Shown here one piece after another: positions 35,221 through 47,087 of a DNA stretch of 64,000 nt (position 1 is its first letter; every line of letters begins with the position of its first letter). The stretch lies in the NCBI GenBank assembly GCA_036345935.2, contig JADWOT020000002.1, positions 7,886,140 through 7,950,139 of the forward strand. Direction: 5' to 3'. A program made the position numbers and the translations under genes. The notes below the pieces were generated by a model. It saw only the letters and a program-made list of their open reading frames with translations, did not search any database and had not been told where the DNA came from. This stretch comes from Taenia hydatigena. Lineage: Eukaryota > Platyhelminthes > Cestoda > Cyclophyllidea > Taeniidae.

Positions 35221-37780
35221 ACACTAATACATCACTTCTTAATGTGCAAGCAAATTATTGATGAGTCAAAGTGAGTTGCTGGTCAGTCCGTCAAGAGCGG
35301 ACAACGACCTTAGAATAGGAGAGATGACGCGAATTGCGAAGCAGTATGTAGTCGCAGCTGTGTGCGTGAGCGTGATATGTATTTGTAGATACAAAATAGA
35401 ATCATTTAGAAGTGCTTTTCAGAGTGCGTGGTGAGGTGGTGGACAAAAGGAAGCAAACTTAAGGGTGGCTTCGTTGCCCCACTGAGCTTCTCGCCCCGTC
35501 ATTTGAGGTCACTCCAGTACCGTTAAATTTGCTCATGGGTTAGAAGGGAGGATTAGGGAATAAGGCAGAGTAGAATAAATAGAGAAACCGAAACCGGTAC
35601 AGATGGTAATAAAGTAAGTAAAGGGGCAAACGGTTGCAGTCATTATGTGTTAGTGCTGAGTGATATGAGCTTCTATTTGTACACCAGACTTTCTGCATTT
35701 TGACGTACTGCTGCATTGAAACGTGTGCAAGTCCCCTCAGTCACCGCCATGATTTCACTGTCCATTCATCCGCCTTCTCCATACGCTTCGAGCCTTATTT
35801 GCATCAACAAACACGGTCGTGCGCATTGAGAGAGTTCTTCGCTATTAGGTCAGTATTCCTACGAATAAAGATGATGACGCGTGGTAACATACACACTCTC
35901 TCGGCTTCCCAGCGTGTCAGATGAAGTTAAATCGCCATAAATGAGTACTCAAGTCGGGATTAAGCATATTTATGTTTGTATACATTTTGATTGCTAAAGC
36001 GTTGGCTCGTAGGTGTTATTCTCACACAACCCACTGGTATGCAATGGCCAACCTCATAAGTTGATCAGAAGAAGAAGCTCGAGGCAAGTTAGAGGCGATG
36101 TTTAGCCCTCGATGTGTGAAAAGGAGCTGCTTTTGACACTTGCCTTTGCGCTGTGGCAAAGTGGGCTGTCTTTTGAGCTGGGTTATAAGTCCTAATCCCT
36201 ACTAAGTGCGCCACGTATGTTACGCTCGTGTATTGTCTTCTTTCGGCTTCAAGATAGCTCTAGAACGAGCCTGATCATGTACAAGCATAGCAACAATGCG
36301 TATTTGTAAAAACGTTACGCTCCTGCTGTTGTAAAATCCTTGTTAGATTGTTTTGTCAGCACAACTTATCAGGGTAAGCACAATTTAATTAGAATACGAT
36401 TTTTAATTTAAGCAGTGCATATAGGAAGTGAGGGGAATGAACGTTGTTAAATCAACTGTAGGTGAGCGTTTTACGTACTTATTCACAAACTTAGTTGAGA
36501 ATAATTAAAACGAATAATCTAACGAAACTGAAACAGACAAGATCATTCCATTGCTTGTGGTGCACTTGCATCCGGTGGGATAATGCAAAGGGAGAAATTG
36601 TTTGAGGTATCTGATGGTACATGCTGGCAGGTGCTCATGGTGCATATTTAAAAATCACCATCAGGTGCACTCCCTAGGATGGCAATTAAGCACGGAGGTT
36701 CCTTGAGCAGATGCTGCTATAATGTGCCGAATCAGAGACCATCCGCTCCTGGAGAAATAATTTGACAAGCGAAATTGCATCTGTAGTCATTCAACTTGTT
36801 CAATGACAACCTGCTATCATTTCGCTTGTGATAGCTGAGATGTGATGTAGGTTTGGTACAAAACCTTAGTGTCAGTAAGTCTGCAGACAAGCTTTCCCGC
36901 TTTCTTATGAGTGAGACAATCCTCCTGGTCAAGATCATCACCTTCACCTTTGAACCTTAAAAACGATCATTATCTGTGTCGACGATGAACTACTCGACTA
37001 GTATTCAGTGGGAATTTTGAATTGAGGCGACAGATTGTGCTCGCCGAAAGTTAATGCAGCTGTCGAAAGCGTGTGTAGGTAAAGAGGTATAAGAATTTCT
37101 CAATCATGGATGATAGCTTCCATTTTACACTAACTTCACTTCGGTAAGGTCATTGGCAGAATTTTCAGTTTAAGGGCTGCCTATAATAAAAATGGACGTT
37201 AGCCACTGACTGAGTGGCAAGTGACGATTTTGTTAAAATTTATGCCATACATTTCCTTGATCCAGCCAGAGCTATAAATATCACCCAACTTGGAAAAAAG
37301 CCTGCGTCTTTTACGAAACGTTGCTCGCACTTATTATATAAATTGCCCAAATCTGAATTCTGGGACCAGATCATGCCAATGTCAAAATGCTTACACAGCC
37401 TTTGTTTGGTTGAGCGCGCAAGGCTGATAAATACAAGGTTCGCTTTATCTGTTTCAGCGATTATAGTTACCCTATCGTCTTGGCTGAACCCATTTATTTT
37501 ATCGTCTTCCGATTAGCACACTTCCCGAAGCCTACTACCATTCGATGTGTGCCCTACTCTTATGAGGCAATAATGTCCAGTGTCTCTGTTTTATCGCCAC
37601 TCTTATTGCGTCTTTGTTCTCTGCTACGAATTCAATGGTTACCAACGTTCATTGGCGTGGCAGGTGCCATACCAATTTCGAAGGACTAAATTGTGCTTAT
37701 CTGGCAGTGCATAATCTTCGCTTAAGAGGTTATTATTAGATATGGCCCTAATGTACACCTTGGAATGAACTGACCACATC
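35221..37780. other. Gene-poor stretch
   Basis: Scattered frames exist (37214-37516 plus, 100 codons; 36732-36947 minus, 71 codons). None has a recognisable domain or credible splice framing. By position this interval would hold the missing partner of the unnamed family seen at 41 and 45 kb, but I could not find it by eye. Confidence 0.35.
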
Positions 37781-37859
37781 AATGTTCGCAGTGAAATCCT
37801 GAGAATTTTAATGCTCAATTTTATTGACAACAATAACTTGTGTCATGTTGCATTGTAAA

Positions 37860-38096
37860 ACCTCAAAATGGGCAACGACATGTTATTTTTACAACTCTGA
37901 CCCTATTTCCCATGCTGCATCCAATCAAATACGTTGTAGAATTTCGTATTTTTGCCTCAATTTTCTGACGCTTTGATAGAAATCCACCCTTGCGTGTAGC
38001 AGCGATCATGATTAAAACAACAGAAGTAATAGTTGCAATATATCTGCCAAACATTAAGCGCGTACCTCCTCGCAGAGCACATAGCCAAGTCTGCAT
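37860..38096 (-). pseudogene. Unnamed fragment with a possible transmembrane segment
   Basis: The minus-strand frame contains a hydrophobic run (I-A-T-I-T-S-V-V-L-I-M-I-A-A) followed by a basic stretch (R-K-G-G-F-L-S-K-R-Q-K), preceded by an acceptor-like ttggcag. A diverged copy lies at 33120-33330 on the same strand, at about the same distance below its zinc-finger remnants. The two fragments therefore travel with the zinc-finger blocks. I do not recognise the family. It may be a last exon of a membrane protein, or a remnant. Confidence 0.3.
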
Positions 38097-38525
38097 CTGT
38101 AGGTGGTAAGCTAATACATCTCATTCGGAAACTCTAGAAAACAGGCAAGTAAATTTTGGTCATCACATTTATAAATACGTGTGCATATTCCATTAAAATA
38201 TCCAGCGATTTGCAAATACACGCCCAATTGTCGGTAATGTGGCATTACTGTGGCATCGTCTGAATTATCTACACTACCGATGCGGTCTGACGTAACGCAA
38301 TGCAATACGATGTTCGCATTATCATATCTGTCTAGCGACGCTCAATTGATTTTACATGATCAGAACTTCGCCAAAAAATTCTTTGCGATGTGTATATTTA
38401 AGACCTATGCACTGAGTGCTTTAAACTTACTGGGGATTGTTTTAATGTAAAAAGGCAATAAATTGACATAGGCATTGCTAATACTTGCCGATTTCGCTCA
38501 CAAAATTGCGAGTGCTTGCGTTCCA

Positions 38526-39540
38526 CTAAATACATTGTGCCAAATGCCTGCAAAAACGGAAAACTAAGGCGTTGCAACAAGCACTTATTGCAGTACAAGT
38601 CTGATTATCGAAGAAATGCTTACAGACATGTTGTGAACTCATATGATCTAAGAAACCTTCGAAAGTCGGGTACCCTGCAAAGCATTTTATGCAGTAAAAG
38701 CGCATTTCTGAATTCGCCATTCTTCGAGCTACAGCAATGCAAAATAAAATACAAGTATAGGAGGAGGTCGCTTGGAAGGCCAAAGCCACGACTGAGATGC
38801 AGCGCACAGGGAGGATTTTAATCAAGGGTTAACAGAATTTCACTCACAAATATGCATTTCGATGAAATGACTGAGAAGCAAACGAAAGTTTGCGAATGGA
38901 ACGAGGCACGCAGGACATAGGCTGTGATTCAAAACTAAGATTGAAAAGAAGGTTTTTGAAAAATGAGAAGGCACGTAGCAAAAAATAATGGAGAGGTTTG
39001 GTAATTTCTCTTACGTTTCTGATGCAACAAGAGCCTTCCGTAGGATCTGTAACGCGTTTGGCAAGTCGGACAAGGCAATTTCACGATTACTGAAAAGCCA
39101 CAAGCACACGTAAAATAAGGTGCTAAGACTGTGATGCCATTCGTCTTCTTCGTTTGCCTATTGAGCACCCAATTATAATTTGGATTAAACAAGAGTTGTT
39201 TCACTTGCTGCAAGTAATTTATTCATAGCCAGATACGGAATCAACAGGCGTAAACACAAGTACTTATGCACAAATTCAGCGCTTTCTTGTGTACATGTGC
39301 ATATGCACAGAAATGCATGCTCATAATCCATCCACAAATGAAAGGCGCCTACTATGGTGTTCTCGAATTAAGTGTTTGAGGCCTGGGATGACGTCTGCGA
39401 AAAAAGTGGAGCGCACTGTGCATCTGTAGCGAGCCATCTTAAGGAGGAAATTGGCGAATCGCTCGAAGTCTCGTGGAAGAGCTTGTGGTAAATTCAATGG
39501 GTGAGTAAGAGGCTCTCCTGGATCTGCCCTCAACATTACA
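38526..39540 (-). pseudogene. C2H2 zinc-finger copy with partly decayed fingers (array member at 39 kb)
   Basis: Three finger units appear on the minus strand in order. At about 39.38-39.46 kb the unit is C-x2-R-x12-H-x4-H, with the second Cys now Arg (CGC). At about 39.0-39.08 kb it is C-P-T-C, 12 residues, then His, with the second His replaced by Lys/Arg. At about 38.68-38.76 kb a full unit is present (F-Y-C-I-K-C, 12 residues, H-x4-H), followed by further Cys/His residues. Such proteins normally bind nucleic acid in the nucleus. Units lie in different frames separated by non-coding DNA, so they are either separate exons or debris. The whole block repeats about 4.1-4.2 kb away at 42.7-43.6 kb. 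Confidence 0.5.
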
Positions 39541-39544
39541 TATG

Positions 39545-40640
39545 AGTAAAATACAGAGCAGTAGTCGACCTTATGCGCTTGGCCACAAATTTGCTCACAA
39601 TGGGCATGTGGTTAAAATGTGCCTCAATTCAGATGCCTAGTTCTTCGTAATGTACTCCAAATTGTCCATCAGGAAAAGCGTTTTTAATGCACTGAAAATT
39701 CGAAATCTATATTTAGCTTCCTGACCTAGCCCTATCACCTATCACCTATCCTATTCTAGCCTACAAAGCATAGGACTAAAACATGGACTGTAGGCTGCCA
39801 TTGAAGTGATCCCAAATTAATGGCTGTTGTTTATGTTCACGAAAGATGTTTTGGTCTAATTCGGCATTTTCGCCTCGGAGTATGTTGCGCCTTAAACGAG
39901 CTTAACATCTTGCACGCAGATTTTGGGACCTTGAATGACTGTCACCACCCATTTCTGAACTTACACATCACATTCTGATTGTCCAGAATATGAGATTTGC
40001 CTGGTAAGTCCTGCTAACTGGTGACCAGAGGTAGGTTCAGGTATGCGGTTAATTGGGCTGAATGCATAAGTTAATTGCATAGCAGACTTTCTGCCACAAA
40101 TGTAAGTGCCATGCTTCACTGTTAGGGATGCTTATGGGCAAAACATATGCTCTGGTGAAAAATGGGACTTGTTCTCGTAGGGGTAACTGTAAATATGCCC
40201 CCTTGCGTCGTCCATTCCATCCCTTTACTCGCAACGGATCGGCTTCCCTCACCGATTCCTTGCAAACAGCGGGACATTGAAGGCGATGCTCAAGAGCGAC
40301 CTGATTTTTTCCCACCTTACAGCAGTACAGCCACCCTCGATGATGGTCCTTGACTTGGTCGCGAGAGTGGGAGTCAAGAGTAATAAAAACGTTTCTGCTT
40401 TCCACTTCAGGAAGTAACTATGGCATTTTTAAAGCTGTGCAAGCATGTACTACTCCCAGCCTCTGCATCCAAGCTTCATTCGATCTATTGCATGTACCAA
40501 CGTTCATCTCGAGTGTTTAAATGTACCAGCCCCGTTTCCCTGTTGACGGATGCTGTCGGACTTCTATTCGCATCTTTGTCTCATTTCTGCTAGAATCGTC
40601 TCTTTTCTGTTTCCTTCTGCCCAAACTTACCAATTATATA
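39545..40640. other. Stretch without a supported gene
   Basis: A 118-codon minus-strand frame (40049-40405) has no recognisable domain. A short cctatcacctatcacctatcc tract lies at about 39.73-39.75 kb. Confidence 0.35.
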
Positions 40641-40659
40641 AAAGGCGACTCGCTTGTCA

Positions 40660-41190
40660 ATGATCTATGCCAGCTGCTTCATTTATTCTATTAATGGGTA
40701 CGTCTAGAACGACCAGCGATCTGCTCAACAGAAAGTCGCCAATTACTTGTTGTGTTCTTGCATTGATGCTAGCTGAACATTTTGGCGAACCTCACTACTA
40801 ACCAGACTCCGGAGCATGTCTATAGCGGAAGTGCTGACAAAGACCACTAAAAAGGCGAATTTCCTAGCTTCGCATAAATTTGAGGTGGCTTTAGCGACAA
40901 AAAAAGTACTCTTTGATCATCGATTGGCATCGAATGCGACCAAGTGAGCTCGTACAAACATGTATCGTACCAACCGATATTCTCGGCCTGGAATAAAACT
41001 CGCTGATTAAATCTCGCAACCGAGTTTCTGGTAAAATGCGTGGCAACTCGACTACCGGTTGTTTAATACACAAATTAGCTTGCCGACAAATTAGCTGTGC
41101 TAGTGCTACAATTCTGGTGTATATATGAGACGGTTGGCTGAGATCCGCTTCCCTGTCTTCCTTCATCTCGGCCTGTCACTTTACTGTCTG
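40660..41190 (-). pseudogene. Unnamed family U, copy 2, partly decayed
   Basis: The minus-strand frame at 40891-41166 is colinear with the longer open frame at 44772-45214. Shared landmarks in order are an acidic/Ser-rich start, T-R-x-x-A-L-A, then L-R-D, then S-V-G, then L-x-x-x-R/K-C-x-x-x-I-x-E-Y/F. A second piece at about 40.67-40.8 kb matches the exon at 44.64-44.79 kb, but this copy has an in-frame TAA after about 16 codons. The 41-kb frame itself is open, so this may be a truncated gene. The function and family are not recognised. Confidence 0.4.
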
Positions 41191-41299
41191 TGAGAGATGG
41201 CGGTAAGGCAGACTCAATCGGCTGCACTCTCAGTAACCGGATATGAAGAGACCAGATCTCTAGGTTACTCCTTTGCAAATGTGTAGCCATATCATACCA

Positions 41300-42700
41300 T
41301 TAAGCTTAACATGAATTTCGGTGAGAGTGGTCCATATGCTGCCAAAAGAAGGAAGGATTTGTGGGTGCACCTTCCTGTCCTTTCAAATAATAGCTTCAGC
41401 ATAAAGAACTTTTGTGATCGAATATACGAAATAACAGTGAAATAAATTATACAGGAGCACATTTGTTTAGGATTTATGATGAGTTACATTAAATTAGCCT
41501 TCATTTTACACATAATAGACATTCCTAAATTGCTAAATCGAGCAATGCACTAGTTTTATTAGTGCAGGTCAAAAGTTCGGGACTATGGGCCCCAGTCGTC
41601 AGGCATATTTTAACTGAGGGGATAGTTGCCGCCTAATGTATTACTAAGAAGTGCGAGATCAAAGACAAAGCGAGTAATGAAACTAGGATATCTGTCTTGG
41701 CTTTCGCAAGTAATTAAGATGGTTTCGGTCGCCGAGGTATGTGTTAAGTTTGCTCTGCTTCCTTTCTACTGGAAGCTTGTTAAATTTCCGTCTGCTTTGC
41801 CAATCAGAGTATTTGCACTCTGTATTTTGCAAACTTCAAAAGCTAAATGTCAAGTAGTCGGAGACCTTTTGCCAAAATGAATGTGCAATAAGTAATGTGA
41901 TTCTATGGGTTTAGTTAATGCCGCCAAGTGCTGGCATTGGCTGACATTCCAGTTTGGACATGAGAACACTTGAAGAATGGCCCTCTCAAATAATTAGCAA
42001 GGTGTGATAATGCCGTCTAAAGTAAAATTTGGTTTCTCTAGCCTCGCGAATGTAATTTATGACTATAGGTATTCGAACCATTGACCACGCGGTTTTTACA
42101 GATATCAGTTTTATATGCTAGTTCATCGCTTTTATGGGAAGGCCTTTTGATATTTGCAAGTGAAAGCACTCTAAGTCTTGGTGGAGCAGGCAAAGCTTCG
42201 AGAAGACTAGATAAGGGCGCAAATGTTAAGCGATTCTAGCCTCACAACTCAAATAGGACAAGAAAGTGAAAAAATAACAAAATTCCTCTTAGGAGACTGC
42301 ATGTTGACCACTAGGGATGAGATTCGCATCTGATTCTGTAATCTGGGAATCGACACCGACTGTTGCGGATGGACGCGCTATGCAGCACAATTAATTAGTG
42401 TTCTATGATCTTCTGAATGAAGTTTCAGGTGCTTTCATCCCTTTGCATAGTAGACGACACTTAGTTTGTCAAATCAAGCCTATGAAAGAGGTCAGCGAAA
42501 ACTTACATTGTGGGATACCAAATTCAACCAGGAAGAGCTTGACCACTTCTTACCGCAATCTGATCCGTCCACTATCAGTGGACATGACACATTGAATGCT
42601 CATTTCTATGCTGTCGACAACGATGAAAAGATATAGATTTAATATAAAGCCTGCTAGAAATTTGTATATTTTGCCAGCGCAACAGCAGACAAGCGCATTT
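41300..42700. other. Stretch without a supported gene
   Basis: An 84-codon plus-strand frame at 41626-41880 has hydrophobic stretches but no recognised domain. Nothing else was identified. Confidence 0.4.
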
Positions 42701-42719
42701 GCTCGAATAATCTTCATCT

Positions 42720-43620
42720 AGGGTCTGCAAAGAAGGAGGAGAAGAATGCGACAAATGCATAACAGTTGCGAACTACGCTAAGTGGCTGAAGCAATGTCTG
42801 CAGCGCTGATGTGTTCGCATGTGATAATTTATTTCCTCCCGCACGAAGCATTCTACAAAGCAATCTGTGCAGTAGAGGCGCATCCCTGCATCCACATTTA
42901 TTTGAGTTCCAACATGGCAAAATATGGTATGGATTTGGGAGTTTGCGTGCGACGCCAAGGCAATGGCTGCAGAGCAGAGCACACACTGAATTTAATTGGA
43001 ATTAAGCAGACGCAAACTCACGAAAACGTGCTCTGATAGCATGACTGAGAAGTAAATTAAAGTCTACAAGTAGAGTGAAACACAAACAGTACACATCGCG
43101 ATTCCAGACTGTTTCCAAGTTTGAAAAAGTGTTCTTGACGCATGTGTTTGGGCATAAAGCAAAAATAGTACTTAGATCATGCAATTTTCTCTTCTTTTGA
43201 TGCAATGAAAGCATTCCAAGGGTTCTGCGACAAGCTCATCGAATCGGACAGTGGTCGCACATATTTGCTGAACTGCGTGAACCATATGCAGGCTGAAGTG
43301 GTGAAGTCTTTTTGACGTTTGGAGTAGCGATCCTATTAAGTGGCTGACAAAACTGAGATTCGCATGATTTGATCACTTACTGGACAAGCGATTGTCACTC
43401 ACACCAAAACACTCGCTGGTTCACTTGATGCGCTTTATCTATTTATGACTCCACGTGAAAACTTGCATTTAAACATGCATTTTCATGCCTGCATTTCGCA
43501 CAAACATGCTCGCATATCAACACGTACATGTGCATGGGGAAACACATCGGAGAAGTTAAGAGCGCCTACTTTGCGGCTGGCTTAAGAAGCGTCTTTGGCA
43601 CAAAATGGTGACCCTGTACG
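42720..43620 (-). pseudogene. C2H2 zinc-finger copy, one intact finger and one with TGA (array member at 43 kb)
   Basis: At about 42.80-42.90 kb the minus strand encodes a textbook C2H2 finger, L-Y-C-T-D-C followed by 12 residues and H-M-R-T-H, with more Cys/His after it. At about 43.19-43.26 kb a second unit begins C-D-H-C-P-I-R and then meets an in-frame TGA before its L-H-Q-K-K-R-K end. That end matches L-H-Q-K-R-K-R in the 39-kb copy. At about 43.56-43.62 kb only the Y-R-x-T and S-R-R flanks of the third finger remain. The mixture of an intact finger with broken ones suggests a recent pseudogene, or exons spliced around the break. Confidence 0.5.
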
Positions 43621-43624
43621 TCCT

Positions 43625-44635
43625 GGGACATAGAAATCCGTAGAAATCCGTTCCAGCAAAAGGAAAAGCGAATTAGTCAAAACCTGCGACGTTACTCGCA
43701 GTGCGCTTGATGTGGAAGAAAGGACACGGACTAACTCCCTTCTATTCTCGCATATACCTTAGATGCAGAGAAGCTATAGTCATATTTGGTCAAAACTTGA
43801 AGTGATACCGGCACCTGAGTAAGACTCACCGAATCATAACTGCTTCTTAGCACCCTTCAATAAGTTTGAAGATTATTTGCCTGCAGGGCTAGTTAATTAC
43901 ACCTGGTATTATAAAGTTGTCGAAACAAATGGCCCAAGGTTATCGTTCAAGTAAAGATGTGCAGGATACCACCTGATTAAACTGTAATTGTTATTTCGTC
44001 CCGAAGCCATTCTGTAGAACGCAGCTTCTGTGGTCTTGACTACCCGCCTGTAATGCCAGTTAAAGCATGCAGAGTGGGGTGTTAAGGTGTGGTTATTGCT
44101 TGCTGTAGAACCGATCCTGCTTGCCAAAAGGGAGGTCAAATAATGCGGGACAAGAATTCGATAAGTGTTGTTGCGCTGAACGGTAGCTGATATGATAAGT
44201 AAGGAAGGGCCGACCCCGAAATGGCTTTGAGGAGTAATTTCCGCAAATCTAGCGATTTTATTATCCGATTTAGTCTAAGCCATGTAAGACTCGTCCGCGC
44301 ATAGCCTAGATTGTATCCAAATAGACAGGACGATCCAACCAACCGAGACTGTCACCTCTGCCGCCAATTGTGGATAATGTTTTCTGCAGCGTTAAAATTA
44401 AAAAATTGCTTGTTTCTTGTAAAGACTTAAATGCTAATAAGAAGAGATTGCGTTTCCGGCTGTTAAAGTTACCATGGCGATAGATTGGAATGCCAACTCG
44501 TGACCTGACCTTCTGCAGAAAAGACGTCAGAGCACAAGCTCTGCAAGTTGCGCACCAGCATCTCTTCCTTTTATTTTAGTTCTGCCTGTTTTCCAGGTCT
44601 TTTCCCTTTTTCTTTTTGTCTTAGTTTACTACTCG
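43625..44635. other. Stretch without a supported gene
   Basis: Two minus-strand frames (43909-44139 and 44136-44342) have no domain. Nothing else was identified. Confidence 0.4.
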
Positions 44636-44638
44636 GCC

Positions 44639-44788
44639 AAAGTTTAACTTTCGCTTATCGACCATCCATGACGCAAGATCCAGTGAATGCATAGGTGGAG
44701 CATTACAAAGGCTAGCTGCCGCGACCCCGCTTATCTGCTCCTTAAACACGCAGTTCTGCATTATGCGCGTCCTAACATCGGCAAAAGC
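44639..44788 (-). CDS. Unnamed family U, following exon
   Basis: After an acceptor-like gtgtacag, a minus-strand frame of about 50 codons ends in TAA near 44639. Landmarks are F-A-D-V-R-T-R-I-M-Q-N-C, an Ala-rich middle, then A-S-W-M-V-D-K-R. The composition looks protein-like, and a diverged, broken copy lies at about 40.67-40.8 kb. It sits directly downstream of the large family U frame, in another frame, so a short intron or alternative splice is implied. No family is recognised. Confidence 0.35.
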
Positions 44789-45214
44789 TGTACACTACGC
44801 TGATACTTTTCATCGGCTTGGGTTTTATTTTTACCTGAAGTAGAGGCATTGAAAAAACCGAGGAAAACCGAGAAAAGAATTGCTTTACACTCTGTTTGCC
44901 ATGCTGAATTGCTGAGGTAGGTTTTGGGCCAGAATTATATTCAGTGATGACTGCTTCACGGCACTTGAGACGAAGCGTGCTTACACAATTGCATATGAAA
45001 CTAAGCATGTCGCTCGGTACCGGTAGACCCACCGAATGAACTTTGTAATTAGCTGGGTGTTGGAAGAGATGCCAACGCGATGAATGATCGCGAAGGCGAT
45101 CAGTCTTAAACCACTTGTCGAGAGCAGCGGCTTTGCATTTGCTGATCTCAGTTGCTAGTGCTGCTGCTCTGGTGCCTGTAGTAAATGAATGAGAACTCTC
45201 TGCCTTCCAGACTC
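44772..45214 (-). CDS. Unnamed family U, copy 1, longest open frame
   Basis: A minus-strand frame of about 145 codons is open from just below a TGA near 45215 to a stop at 44772-44774. A good acceptor (tttactacag) ends at 45176, so the exon probably starts at 45175 in phase 1. Residues include T-R-A-A-A-L-A-T-E-I, D-K-W-F-K-T-D-R-L-R-D, S-V-G-L-P-V-P-S-D, and L-R-L-K-C-R-E-A-V-I-T-E-Y, then a basic Lys/Pro-rich end. Colinear conservation with 40891-41166 argues that it is real coding. No known domain is visible, and no signal peptide or membrane segment. It precedes zinc-finger remnants on the same strand in both blocks, so it could be the N-terminal part of the same gene. Confidence 0.45.
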
Positions 45215-45229
45215 ACTAACAAGTGTGTA

Positions 45230-46075
45230 TGTCACCCTATTGTCAGTGAGCCACCATAAAGGAAGAAGCCTTAACTTTTAACACTTCCAATGACCAACGA
45301 TTGCGGCTATAATTGCAGTTCTCAGTGTTGCGACTCTCTGCGCTTAGGCTCAGGATGAAGCCTTTGCAAAGACGGTTGAGCTACGGTGGGAAGGAGTGCT
45401 GTAAAGGATCCAAAAATTGTAAGGATGCTGCATTTATATTGCGCAGCCAGCGTGGTTGCATTAGAGAAATGAGAGACCATCAATTCTAGGCGTTAACTAA
45501 GTGGCAACAGTGGAGCAGACTAATCAGACAAAAGGCTGCTGTAAAGGCATGCAGTTATACACGAATAGACAATAAAAGAACTATTTTTTAGCATAGAAGC
45601 AGCTGTACGCTGTTTTTGATAGTAAGGGGTAGGATAAGAGCTGTCCTGTTTGTTATTTGCCGGTGGCGCAGAAATCTACTTCCGCCGCCAACTGCAACAT
45701 GCAATTTACCACACACTGCTACTCAGCTGTTTACCATTGTTGTGTGAGAGCAAGAGCTAAGCTTATCGGTGGACGTGGGAACACGTAAAGGAGAATAAAA
45801 TGGTGCGGTTTTTCTGGTCGGAGTACAGTGGAACATCCTCTGCCTCCTAAAGTTTATCACATATTTCCACCCCAAATTAGGAAACAAATGCTTATTTGCT
45901 TTTAATCACAGGGCGATTAGGATGTGTAAAACCGATACACAAGAGTGAAAACCGTAATTATCTGTGCCATTGGCTCGATGTAAACAGCAGTGCTCGAGGA
46001 TGTCGTCGACGTTTTCAAGTGTCACTTCTTCAGCATTATAGAGGGGCTATGTAGCACTTGCAACTGTAAGCACAT
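45230..46075. other. Stretch without a supported gene
   Basis: No frame above background and no repeat recognised. Confidence 0.45.
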
Positions 46076-46079
46076 GAAG

Positions 46080-46360
46080 TTAGGATCGGACGCGAATGAG
46101 TGCGGAAGGAATTTGACAAGGATGCAGGTGCTGCAAATTTTTACGAGAGAAGTGCAAGGCACGCGAATAAGGCAAAATGCTTTCGTAAACGCGTGTGCAA
46201 TCGCACATCAATGAATGGGGATCGAGAGCAGGGAAGCAGGCAATCCATTTGGAGGATAATTTGACAATGATTGTCGTTCGTCGAAATAAATGACGCCCAC
46301 ATTTTCCACTTTTCGATGACAAAGATAGCAATCTGGTCTGCCAACTCCAGTCCATGAAAA
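46080..46360 (-). pseudogene. Degenerate copy related to the 47.1-47.5 kb frame
   Basis: The minus-strand DNA from about 46140 to 46200 matches 47400-47470, including the shared blocks behind L-R-(K/R)-H and R-A-L-H. Here the two halves of the motif fall in different frames, implying an indel. Cys and His residues are frequent, as in a decayed C2H2 region, but no complete finger remains. Confidence 0.3.
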
Positions 46361-47087
46361 AAATTCATCGGATAATTTCCTATCTTAAGGTGACCTTAAT
46401 TTCGTCCCTAGCAGTTGCACAATGTGACAGAGGAGAAGAAGTAGTTTTGAAGATCTCATATCCCTATAAGATATTCACTGGATGCATCAAGCACCAGATA
46501 ATAATTTGGACTAGTCTACGGAACCCACCACCATCGCTGTCGGTACGCTCAAATGTTGACCAATTATGGTTTTGGTGTGATCAGTTAACCCTAGAGGCTG
46601 AGATGGAATCTCGGTCCCGGAAAGAATTGCAAAAAATATAACCCTTAAAAACTTTGCATGGAACAGCTCCTTGGCGTCGCGGCTGTCATCGGCATTACAA
46701 TGGGCCCCGATGATGGTTCCCATGATGAGCCGAAAGATTCATTAGGTTTACATCATTTTTATCATTGGGCGACAATCATCTCTGTTTAGGAAAAAATCTG
46801 TGATCTGGCCTTGTTTATTCGGATACAAGCGACCTGATTAATCAGCGCAGTTATGTCACTCTTTTCAGTCTACATGAGCAAATTAGTAGGCCTGATTACA
46901 CGTACTGACAACCGGAGGATCAAGGTTTGATTTGCGCTTCGACGTCGCGAACGATTTTGGTACATTTTTAAAATGCAAATGAGGGCCATGTTGGGTAGTC
47001 ACAAAAATGAACATGGGAGCGGTTCCATAGTGTTCTGTAATATATGAAGGTCATGTACGAAGTAAACAAGGAAAGAAGAAATGGCTA

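Noticed and set aside
39725..39755. Short cctatcac repeats as a minisatellite
   Set aside because: Only two to three short units, below what I would call an array.
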